Positions 1-4,982 of a stretch of DNA of 5,117 bases are shown in pieces. This stretch comes from Candidatus Nitrosopumilus sp. (GTDB lineage Archaea; Thermoproteota; Nitrososphaeria; Nitrososphaerales; Nitrosopumilaceae). Position 1 is the first letter of the stretch; the number at the start of each line of letters is the position of its first letter. The stretch lies in the NCBI GenBank assembly GCA_018674605.1, contig JABGZU010000142.1, positions 1-5,117 of the forward strand, read 5' to 3'. The notes beneath the pieces were generated by a model. It made no database searches. It was not told where the DNA came from and saw nothing but the letters and a program-made list of their open reading frames with translations. The position numbers were made by a program, and so were the translations under genes.

Positions 1-1497
1 GGACATTCTTTTATCCATCATCTTGATACGAATTTGTGGATCCTCTGAAATGTGACCCATTTCATCAGACTCATCACCAGTGTTCCAAAATATACCATTA
101 TCCATTCCAAGTTTAGAGCGAGGAGATATTCCATCATCAGTGAAAGCAAATCGCTTGTATTCACCTTCAATTTTATCCAATAACTTACCTCTATCAATTG
201 AAATTTTCTTGGGGTTAAACTTTTTACAAGTTACAACAGAACTTGACAGAAGTTTATCCATCATGTGAATTACAGGAATTTGAAATTTATCAGCATAATT
301 AAAACAATTACCAGTATCATAGAAACTCTCTTCAATATCACCAGAAGCATAGACAATTTTTGGAAAATCACCACATCCAGCAAATACAGTAAAAAGTAAA
401 TCATCTTGACCATGTCTAGTAGGTAAACCAGTTGAGGGACCACTTCTTTGGTACAAAGTAATTACAATTGGGACCTCATTAATTCCAGCCCAACCTAATG
501 CCTCAGTCATCAATGCAAATCCAGGACCAGATGTTGATGTAGATGAACGCGTTCCAGTTAGTGATGCGCCAATCATCATGCCGATTGCAGAAATTTCATC
601 CTCAGTTTGAACAACTATTGTAGAACCAGGCCTATCATTTTCAATTTCTAAAATTCCATTTGATTCTAAAAAGACACTCTCATCAGACGCAGGAGTGATT
701 GGATAATATGATTGGAATCTACAACCTGAAACCATTTTACCAAGTGAAGTTCCATAGTGACCTTGCACAAGAATAATGTCAGGTTGTTTTGAAATACCAG
801 TTAAATTATAATTGAAATTTTCAAAGTTATCAGAAGCAAAATCATAAGAATAGTTTGCAGTTTGTTTGTTAATTTCTGCAATTTGTGGTTTTTTTGAAAA
901 TATGTCATCAATAGCATCAACTAAAGACGTAGAAGACATTTTTAATAATCCTAAAGACAATGAAACACCAATTACATTATACATTCTAACTAAACCACGC
1001 AATCTTGGATTGTCAACTTTTTCAGAAAGATGCTCAAGTAAACTTTTGAAAGAAACAGGATAAAGAGTTGTACCTTTTTCAGCAGCAAGTTCAAGCACTC
1101 CTGCAATTGTAAAGGGTTTATTTTTTGATTCAAGCAATTTATGTAATCTGTCTTTAAAGGGTGCATCCAAAGTTCTAACTTTATCAGTAGTAGTATTTTC
1201 TAATTCAGAATCATAAATAATTCCCCCATCAGAAGAAATTTCATCATAATGACGAAAGATTGTTTCAGCATCAAATGAAACCATCAAATTAACATCATTA
1301 ACATTAGAATGAATATTTTCATCAGAAACTCTAACTGTGAAATAACTATGTTCACCTTTGATATTAGAATAGAATTCTCGTTTACCAAATATTTGATACC
1401 CCATTTGAGCACAAACTTTGGAAAAAATATTTGCACCAGATTCCACCCCACTGCCTTGGGGACCACCAATTAACCAAGTAAAATCAGTAGAACTCAC
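1..1497 (-). CDS. 2-oxoacid:ferredoxin oxidoreductase, fused gamma-alpha subunit (3' end off the window)
   Basis: This is the larger subunit of a thiamine-diphosphate enzyme that oxidatively decarboxylates a 2-oxoacid (pyruvate or 2-oxoglutarate) to acyl-CoA and reduces ferredoxin; it is cytoplasmic. 499 residues are visible without a break. An N-terminal gamma domain (about 1-200) opens with the glycine-rich GGPQGSGVESGA (11-22). The alpha pyrimidine-binding domain (about 240-430) carries YPITPASDE (265-273), whose YPITP motif is known in Sulfolobus-type enzymes to help bind the oxoacid, then TEDEISAIG (298-306) and RSGPSTGLPT (351-360). The gamma-alpha fusion is the Sulfolobus-type architecture; family members usually reach about 570-630 residues, so the C-terminal part is missing at the window edge. 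The start is GTG at 1497, because an in-frame TGA lies three codons upstream (1504-1506). A TATA-like box at 1521-1527 suits a leaderless transcript. The beta subunit would be expected further left. Substrate choice cannot be settled from this subunit. Confidence 0.93.
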   Translation of the reverse strand, partial: MSSTDFTWLIGGPQGSGVESGANIFSKVCAQMGYQIFGKREFYSNIKGEHSYFTVRVSDENIHSNVNDVNLMVSFDAETIFRHYDEISSDGGIIYDSELENTTTDKVRTLDAPFKDRLHKLLESKNKPFTIAGVLELAAEKGTTLYPVSFKSLLEHLSEKVDNPRLRGLVRMYNVIGVSLSLGLLKMSSTSLVDAIDDIFSKKPQIAEINKQTANYSYDFASDNFENFNYNLTGISKQPDIILVQGHYGTSLGKMVSGCRFQSYYPITPASDESVFLESNGILEIENDRPGSTIVVQTEDEISAIGMMIGASLTGTRSSTSTSGPGFALMTEALGWAGINEVPIVITLYQRSGPSTGLPTRHGQDDLLFTVFAGCGDFPKIVYASGDIEESFYDTGNCFNYADKFQIPVIHMMDKLLSSSVVTCKKFNPKKISIDRGKLLDKIEGEYKRFAFTDDGISPRSKLGMDNGIFWNTGDESDEMGHISEDPQIRIKMMDKRMS

Positions 1498-1520
1498 AAA
1501 TATTCAAATCCTTTTTTCAA

Positions 1521-1527
1521 ATAATAA
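1521..1527 (-). promoter_or_regulatory. TATA-like box for the oxidoreductase alpha subunit
   Basis: The minus strand reads TTATTAT here, centred about 27 nt upstream of the GTG start at 1497, the usual spacing for an archaeal box A and a leaderless transcript. The 53-bp gap between the upstream stop (1551) and the GTG contains it, so the alpha subunit may have its own promoter even though it lies behind the Cys-rich gene. In AT-rich DNA this is weak evidence by itself. Confidence 0.4.
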
Positions 1528-1550
1528 GTAGATGGTGAATTTTTTTTCAA

Positions 1551-1697
1551 TTATCCTCCCGTAGCTGCATCAAACAATGCACATTCACATTTATCACGTT
1601 CACCACAATAGGGACAGACACATACACATTTCTCAATAGAATTTCCACATTCTACACAAATAGCAAATTCTTCGTCCTCTTCAATTTTTGAAGACAT
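1551..1697 (-). CDS. 48-residue eight-cysteine protein, probable zinc-binding miniprotein
   Basis: A short ORF starts with ATG at 1697 and ends with TAA at 1551-1553. Residues 1-12 are acidic (MSSKIEEDEEFA). The rest is dominated by eight cysteines at 14, 17, 24, 26, 28, 31, 37 and 39, in the spacing C-x2-C-x6-C-x-C-x-C-x2-C-x5-C-x-C. It includes two knuckle-like pieces, CVECGN and CPYCGE, typical of zinc ribbons; the extra C-x-C pairs could hold a second metal. There is no signal peptide or membrane segment. It lies 53 bp upstream of the 2-oxoacid:ferredoxin oxidoreductase on the same strand, and a TATA element ends 22 nt upstream of its ATG, giving a leaderless mRNA. The function is unknown. 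A partner or assembly role for the iron-sulphur enzyme downstream is only a guess from position; a regulatory zinc ribbon or metal store is equally possible. Confidence 0.82.
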   Translation of the reverse strand: MSSKIEEDEEFAICVECGNSIEKCVCVCPYCGERDKCECALFDAATGG

Positions 1698-1718
1698 GAT
1701 AAATATACAAAGAAATCG

Positions 1719-1725
1719 TATAAAT
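1719..1725. promoter_or_regulatory. Shared, nearly symmetric TATA element of a divergent gene pair
   Basis: TATAAAT on the plus strand reads ATTTATA on the minus strand. It ends 22 nt before the minus-strand ATG (1697) and 25 nt before the plus-strand ATG (1750), so it has the right spacing for leaderless transcription in both directions. No second TATA-like site is equally well placed in the 52-bp gap. On the minus strand the preceding bases (CAAACC) resemble a purine-rich TFB recognition element; the plus-strand side (GAAATCG) is also acceptable. Confidence 0.55.
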
Positions 1726-1749
1726 GGTTTGAGATAAATCTAAAGACTA

Positions 1750-2718
1750 ATGAAAGAAAAAGTATTCCTTACAAGAACTTTACATGATTTTGCATTAAAA
1801 GATCTAAAAAAGAAGTATGATATTGAGATTCATTCAGGAGAAATTCCCATACCTCAAAGTAAATTAAAATTAAAAATTAAAAAAGTTCATGGTTTAATCT
1901 GTTTTCCATATGACAGAATTGATAAAGAGATAATCAAGTTAGGAGAGAACCTCAAAATAATTAGTACGTATAGTGTTGGATATGATCATATAGATACAAA
2001 ATTTGCAAAAAAAAATAAAATAAGAATTGGATATACACCAGAAGTACTAACAGATGCAACTGCAGATATGGCATTTGCATTATTACTTGATTTGTTAAGA
2101 AGGATTACAGAAGGAGATAGAAATGTTAGAAATGGGAAATGGAAGCAAATCTATGGAGCATATGATTATGTAGGAGTAGATCTTCAAGGTAAAACTCTAG
2201 GCATCATAGGATTAGGTAGAATTGGAAAAACACTAGCCAAAAGAGCAAAGGCATTTGACATGAAAATAATTTATCACAATAGAAAACAAATTTCTAAAAC
2301 TGAAGAAAAGAAACTAGGAGTAAAATTTGTCACATTTAAAGAATTAGTTACTCAAAGTGACATATTATCAATTCATGTACCACATACAAAAGAAACTGAT
2401 AAAATGTTTGATATGAAAATTTTCAAAAAAATGAAAAAAACATCATTTTTGATAAATACATCACGGGGGAAAGTAGTTAATGAAAAAGATCTAAAAATTG
2501 CATTAGAAGAAAAAATTATTGCAGGTGCAGGATTAGACGTATTTGAAACTGAACCAATTAATGAAAAACATAGATTTACCAAATTAGAAAACATAGTATT
2601 AGCACCACACATAGGAAGTTCCACAAAAGAAACTAGAATTAAAATGGCAGAAATTACCACCAAAAATTTAATTTTAGGGATGAAAGGTAAAAAGCCAATT
2701 TATTCAGTAGGGTATTGA
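1750..2718 (+). CDS. D-2-hydroxyacid dehydrogenase, glyoxylate/hydroxypyruvate reductase type
   Basis: A cytoplasmic NAD(P)H-dependent enzyme of the D-isomer-specific 2-hydroxyacid dehydrogenase family, most like glyoxylate/hydroxypyruvate reductases, which reduce glyoxylate to glycolate or hydroxypyruvate to D-glycerate. At 322 residues it is normal for the family. The substrate domain has SVGYDHID (75-82) and TDATADMAFALLLDLLRR (101-118). The nucleotide domain has GLGRIG (154-159). The end of the second beta strand reads HNRK (176-179) where NAD-specific enzymes carry Asp, suggesting NADPH preference. The catalytic triad is present: Arg239 in NTSRG, Glu268 in FETEP, His287 in APHIGSST. The ATG at 1750 follows an in-frame TAA at 1741-1743, has no Shine-Dalgarno sequence, and sits 25 nt after the TATA element at 1719-1725. 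It is transcribed divergently from the Cys-rich gene and is probably monocistronic, with a T-rich terminator just downstream. Lactate or phosphoglycerate as substrate is less likely; no ACT or other C-terminal regulatory domain is present. Confidence 0.93.
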   Translation: MKEKVFLTRTLHDFALKDLKKKYDIEIHSGEIPIPQSKLKLKIKKVHGLICFPYDRIDKEIIKLGENLKIISTYSVGYDHIDTKFAKKNKIRIGYTPEVLTDATADMAFALLLDLLRRITEGDRNVRNGKWKQIYGAYDYVGVDLQGKTLGIIGLGRIGKTLAKRAKAFDMKIIYHNRKQISKTEEKKLGVKFVTFKELVTQSDILSIHVPHTKETDKMFDMKIFKKMKKTSFLINTSRGKVVNEKDLKIALEEKIIAGAGLDVFETEPINEKHRFTKLENIVLAPHIGSSTKETRIKMAEITTKNLILGMKGKKPIYSVGY

Positions 2719-2721
2719 TTG

Positions 2722-2731
2722 TTACGCGTAA
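2722..2731. repeat. Perfect 10-bp palindrome TTACGCGTAA
   Basis: A self-complementary 10-mer with a GC-only CGCG core lies three bases after the stop codon of the dehydrogenase, in otherwise AT-rich DNA. It could be a protein-binding site or chance. It is too short without a loop to form a useful RNA hairpin. Confidence 0.5.
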
Positions 2732-2740
2732 ATTAAAGCC

Positions 2741-2760
2741 CAACAAAATGTTGAGTTTTT
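2741..2760 (+). terminator. Probable terminator of the hydroxyacid dehydrogenase
   Basis: A 5-bp stem (CAACA 2741-2745 with TGTTG 2749-2753, loop AAA) is followed by AG and five T residues (2756-2760). The hairpin is small, but archaeal termination depends mainly on the T-tract. The same T-tract forms the start of the TATA-like box used by the next small ORF. Confidence 0.5.
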
Positions 2761-2764
2761 ATAT
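2758..2764 (+). promoter_or_regulatory. TATA box for the 29-codon ORF
   Basis: TTTATAT is close to the archaeal box A consensus. It is centred about 27 nt upstream of the TTG at 2788, so transcription would begin at or next to that codon. It directly follows and partly overlaps the T-tract of the upstream terminator. Confidence 0.5.
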
Positions 2765-2787
2765 CTAAATTACAGAATAATAATACA

Positions 2788-2877
2788 TTGAAAAAATTCA
2801 AACATACTAACGAAGAATTAGAATTAGCAAAAATACAATCTGAAAAAGAGAAAAAGAAAAAAGAATCAGAAGAATGA
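2788..2877 (+). CDS. 29-residue highly charged hypothetical peptide (TTG start)
   Basis: The ORF begins TTG at 2788 and ends TGA at 2875-2877. The peptide is MKKFKHTNEELELAKIQSEK followed by EKKKKESEE: almost entirely Lys/Glu with an amphipathic, helix-prone pattern (leucines and isoleucine at 11, 13 and 16) and no cysteine, signal peptide or membrane segment. Support comes from context: a TATA box at leaderless distance upstream and a strong hairpin/T9 terminator 10 nt after the stop, so the unit is a transcript of about 125-130 nt that this ORF nearly fills. The TTG is the only usable start; the frame is closed by TGA at 2752-2754. I recognise no family. Alternatives are a small non-coding RNA, or no gene at all: the A-rich codons at 2842-2864 would read as a T-rich termination tract for the minus-strand genes that converge from the right. 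Confidence 0.45.
   Translation: MKKFKHTNEELELAKIQSEKEKKKKESEE
2842..2864 (-). terminator. Possible T-rich termination region for the minus-strand gene pair
   Basis: On the minus strand this stretch reads as three T-runs (six, five and five T) broken by single C residues, about 50-75 nt beyond the stop of the 124-residue protein (2915-2917). Archaeal RNA polymerase terminates at such tracts. The symmetric hairpin at 2888-2906 lies just before it in the minus-strand direction. It overlaps the Lys-rich end of the plus-strand small ORF, so one explanation may weaken the other. Confidence 0.3.
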
Positions 2878-2887
2878 TACTTTTTTA

Positions 2888-2916
2888 CTTGTCTTTTTCA
2901 GACAAGATTTTTTTTT
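2888..2916 (+). terminator. Strong hairpin plus T9 terminator
   Basis: A perfect 7-bp stem (CTTGTCT 2888-2894 with AGACAAG 2900-2906) encloses the 5-nt loop TTTTC. One A follows, then nine consecutive T residues (2908-2916). It resembles a bacterial intrinsic terminator and is the clearest terminator in the window. The end of the T-run overlaps the TAA (2915-2917) of the convergent minus-strand gene, so the two transcripts meet or overlap here. Confidence 0.75.
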
Positions 2917-3289
2917 AAAAATTAATTTTAGAAGAATACTTTTGATTTAATGAATCATAGAGTTCTTTTCTCATAGGAATCAAATGTTTAGATGCATCAT
3001 ACATTTTTGTAAAAAATGCAGCGATAACACGATCTTTATTTTCATCAAAAAATCGTACACTGAAACTAATTCTATCAGGTTTTTCTTCTTGGATAAATTC
3101 TGCAGATTTAATGATTTTAGAATTAATGTGTATATGTGCAGGACCGTCATTATCCCCAATTGTAATCCATTGTTCTTTTTGTCTAATAGTGAGAGAATTA
3201 CTACGAATTTCGCATATAGCTCCAATATTTTTTGTGATTATTAAAACATCATCAATTTTTAATATATCAGATAATAATTCAAAAAGCAA
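2915..3289 (-). CDS. Hypothetical protein resembling the HemS/ChuX haem-utilisation fold
   Basis: A 124-residue soluble protein with no signal peptide. Residues 49-116 match what I know of the HemS/ChuX/HutX family: GPAHIHIN (49-56), a strand ending AEFIQEEKPDR (63-73), SFSVRFFDENKDRVIAAFF (75-93), then a basic helix MRKELYDSL (106-114) like the family's C-terminal helix. In that family this half-domain binds haem or its breakdown products, but the full HemS is about twice as long; His52 and His54 are candidate ligands and no ligand can be claimed. The start is TTG at 3289: an in-frame TGA lies two codons upstream and no ATG precedes residue 97. A TTATAA at 3314-3319 is placed for a leaderless start; otherwise it is the second gene of an operon, 24 bp after the 91-residue protein. 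The fold assignment is from remembered sequence patterns; the gene itself is well supported by length and protein-like composition. Confidence 0.78.
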   Translation of the reverse strand: MLFELLSDILKIDDVLIITKNIGAICEIRSNSLTIRQKEQWITIGDNDGPAHIHINSKIIKSAEFIQEEKPDRISFSVRFFDENKDRVIAAFFTKMYDASKHLIPMRKELYDSLNQKYSSKINF

Positions 3290-3313
3290 TAATCAATCTA
3301 AAAAAATAAATTA

Positions 3314-3319
3314 TTATAA
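3314..3319 (-). promoter_or_regulatory. Possible internal TATA box overlapping an upstream stop codon
   Basis: TTATAA, symmetric on both strands, includes the TAA stop of the 91-residue gene (3314-3316) and is centred about 27 nt upstream of the TTG at 3289. It could give the HemS/ChuX-like gene its own leaderless transcript. In such AT-rich sequence it may be chance. Confidence 0.25.
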
Positions 3320-3589
3320 TTTTTTCATATCAATTTGAACCAAATCATCAGCATCGCCATGAATACAATCAGTTCCAACTGCCTTAACAGGAGTAAAACT
3401 AATTTTTCCACTATGAATTTTACCCTCATTTTGTAAAATACCAAGTTTACCAGATACAATTGATCGATGTTTTTGACAAGTTAATCCAAACATGTATTCA
3501 TCTTTATCATCAACAATAGATACGATAAACTCAGGAGGATTAACACATTGTTTTCCTTCTTCGGTAACTGAACATTTATCAGGTAACAT
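3314..3589 (-). CDS. 91-residue hypothetical protein with a Cys/His zinc-finger-like pattern
   Basis: The protein starts with ATG at 3589. The N-terminal half has Cys6, Cys15, Cys38 and His41 in the spacing C-x8-C-x22-C-x2-H, resembling a treble-clef or other single-zinc knuckle; VSIVDDKDEYMFGLTC (23-38) looks like a beta hairpin leading into the second half of the site. A second C-x-H (Cys75, His77, in DCIHGDADD) lies near the acidic C terminus. There is no signal peptide or transmembrane segment. I do not recognise a named family; it resembles small conserved hypothetical proteins of ammonia-oxidising archaea. The next gene on the same strand begins 24 bp downstream, so the two are probably cotranscribed. 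It is divergent from the FAD oxidoreductase, with a TATA-like box at 3611-3618 giving a leaderless ATG. Function unknown. Confidence 0.85.
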   Translation of the reverse strand: MLPDKCSVTEEGKQCVNPPEFIVSIVDDKDEYMFGLTCQKHRSIVSGKLGILQNEGKIHSGKISFTPVKAVGTDCIHGDADDLVQIDMKKL

Positions 3590-3610
3590 ACTAAAATTAA
3601 AAATTAATTA

Positions 3611-3618
3611 GATATTAA
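3611..3618 (-). promoter_or_regulatory. TATA-like box for the 91-residue protein gene
   Basis: The minus strand reads TTAATATC, ending 22 nt upstream of the ATG at 3589. The identical octamer occurs in the opposite orientation at 3641-3648, so the two boxes form an inverted repeat in the 82-bp divergent promoter region. Confidence 0.45.
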
Positions 3619-3640
3619 CCTTGATTGACATTGAATTGAT

Positions 3641-3648
3641 TTAATATC
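3641..3648 (+). promoter_or_regulatory. TATA-like box for the FAD oxidoreductase
   Basis: TTAATATC on the plus strand (preceded by GATT) ends 24 nt upstream of the TTG start at 3672. It mirrors the octamer at 3611-3618 serving the opposite gene. No Shine-Dalgarno sequence lies between it and the TTG. Confidence 0.45.
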
Positions 3649-3671
3649 AAACAGGTACATACTAAAATCAA

Positions 3672-4982
3672 TTGAAGGATAATTTTGACATAATAATAAT
3701 CGGAGGAGGGATTTTAGGAACTTCACTTTCATATTTTTTATCATTTCTAAATAAATCAAAAAAAATTGCAGTTATAGAGCAAGAACATAATGTTGCACAC
3801 CACACTAGTGGTAGAAATACAGGAAAGATTCATGCACCATATCTATACAATCCTGAAAAGAAAAAATTATTTGCAAATGCAGCATTTCACGGATATGAAA
3901 TGTGGGAAGAGTATTCTAAATTACGAAATTTACCATTTAAAAAAGATGGAGTGATAGAAGTTGCATTAGAAGAAAATGGAATCAAAGTTCTAGAAAAATA
4001 TCTCAAATGGGGAAAACAAAATGGACTAAGAGAAAAAGATATTGAATTGATGGATAAAACAGAATTAAGAAAAATTGAGCCAGAAATAAAATGTGAAGCA
4101 GCTCTTTATGTGCATAGGGATGGATCAACAGATTATGCCACATTAACAAAATCATTAATGACAGATAGTAAAGAAAACGGAATTGATTTTCTTTTAGATA
4201 CAAAAGTAACTAAAATAGAAAAAGTGAATAATAAATGGGAAATTACAATTAACGGAAATCATAAAATTTTTACAAATTTTTTAATTAATGCAGCAGGAGG
4301 TCAAGCAATAGATATTGCACATAATATGAAAATTGCAAAAAACCTTACGGATGTACATTTTAGAGGAGAGTATTGGAAAACGCCAAAAAAATATCATGGC
4401 TTGACAAAAACAAGTGTTTATTCTGTTCCAGAATTTCCAGATTATCCATTTTTAGATCCTCATTGGATAATTAGAGTAGATGGCAGTTGTGAGATTGGGC
4501 CAAATGCAGTTCCAGTATTTAGTCCATATGGATATAATAATTCAGAAAATATCAGAAAATTCTTACCAAAAATTATTGAAATGCTTGGTTCAGGAGCTAG
4601 AAAAGCAATTTTTGACAAGCAGTTTCAAGAACTTGCATTTAGTGAAATACAATCATCAATGTCAAAATCAGTGATGATTGAAAGGGTAAAAAAATTCTTA
4701 CCAAAAATTAATGTAAATGAAATTACACAAAAAGGAACTGCAGGTATTAGATCATCAGTAATTAATGAAAAAGGAAAATTTGTTCCAGATGTAATTTTAC
4801 TAGAAGGAGATGCTTCATTTCATATTTTAAATTATAATTCACCAGGTGCTACAGGAGCATTACCATTTTCAGTACATGTGATAAATCAATTACACAAAAC
4901 AGGTTTATTTGAAAATGAAGATACGGATGCACAATGTGGACCTTGGAAATTTAACGATATAATACAAAAATTAGAAGAATAA
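3672..4982 (+). CDS. FAD-dependent oxidoreductase, L-2-hydroxyglutarate oxidase (LhgO)-like
   Basis: A 436-residue flavoenzyme of the D-amino-acid-oxidase (DAO) superfamily. The N terminus is an FAD-binding Rossmann fold: FDIIIIGGGILG (5-16) with G11, G13 and G16, and Glu36 ending the second strand for ribose contact. HHTSGRNTGKIHAP (43-56) corresponds to the HxTGxNSGxIHAG segment of bacterial LhgO. Further shared landmarks are NAAGG (206-210), HFRGEYW (229-235), IGPNAV (275-280), GTAGIR (355-360) and NSPGATGALPF (389-399), the flavin-closing C-terminal motif. LhgO oxidises L-2-hydroxyglutarate to 2-oxoglutarate and passes electrons to quinone or oxygen, repairing a side product of central metabolism; the archaeal substrate is inferred, and another 2-hydroxyacid is possible. 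There is no transmembrane helix. Residues from about 411 (ENEDTDAQCGPWKF) form a tail beyond the bacterial end. The start is TTG at 3672: an in-frame TAA lies at 3663-3665 and the next Met is residue 77, inside the domain. Confidence 0.9.
   Translation: MKDNFDIIIIGGGILGTSLSYFLSFLNKSKKIAVIEQEHNVAHHTSGRNTGKIHAPYLYNPEKKKLFANAAFHGYEMWEEYSKLRNLPFKKDGVIEVALEENGIKVLEKYLKWGKQNGLREKDIELMDKTELRKIEPEIKCEAALYVHRDGSTDYATLTKSLMTDSKENGIDFLLDTKVTKIEKVNNKWEITINGNHKIFTNFLINAAGGQAIDIAHNMKIAKNLTDVHFRGEYWKTPKKYHGLTKTSVYSVPEFPDYPFLDPHWIIRVDGSCEIGPNAVPVFSPYGYNNSENIRKFLPKIIEMLGSGARKAIFDKQFQELAFSEIQSSMSKSVMIERVKKFLPKINVNEITQKGTAGIRSSVINEKGKFVPDVILLEGDASFHILNYNSPGATGALPFSVHVINQLHKTGLFENEDTDAQCGPWKFNDIIQKLEE

Noticed and set aside
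80..268. Plus-strand open frame of 62 codons
   Set aside because: It lies antisense to the well-supported 2-oxoacid:ferredoxin oxidoreductase subunit and has no family-like features.
866..1063. Plus-strand open frame of 65 codons
   Set aside because: Antisense shadow of the gamma-alpha subunit, which reads without a break through this region.
1284..1469. Minus-strand open frame of 61 codons in another frame
   Set aside because: It overlaps the conserved N-terminal GGPQGSGVESGA region of the real gene in a different frame.
2373..2663. Minus-strand open frame of 96 codons
   Set aside because: Antisense to the catalytic region of the hydroxyacid dehydrogenase, including Arg239, Glu268 and His287.
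2980..3338. Three overlapping open frames (75-86 codons, both strands) over the HemS/ChuX-like gene
   Set aside because: Their products have irregular composition, whereas the 124-residue minus-strand frame resembles a known fold and fits the spacing from its neighbour.
4003..4203. Minus-strand open frame of 66 codons
   Set aside because: Antisense shadow of the FAD oxidoreductase; its hydrophobic stretches come from reversed AT-rich codons.
4480..4674. Plus-strand open frame of 64 codons
   Set aside because: Out-of-frame reading inside the FAD oxidoreductase, across the GPNAV region.
3672..4982. Malate:quinone oxidoreductase as the identity of the FAD enzyme
   Set aside because: The HxTSGxNTGxIHA, FRGEYW and GPNAV landmarks fit LhgO better, and the protein is shorter than typical malate:quinone oxidoreductases.
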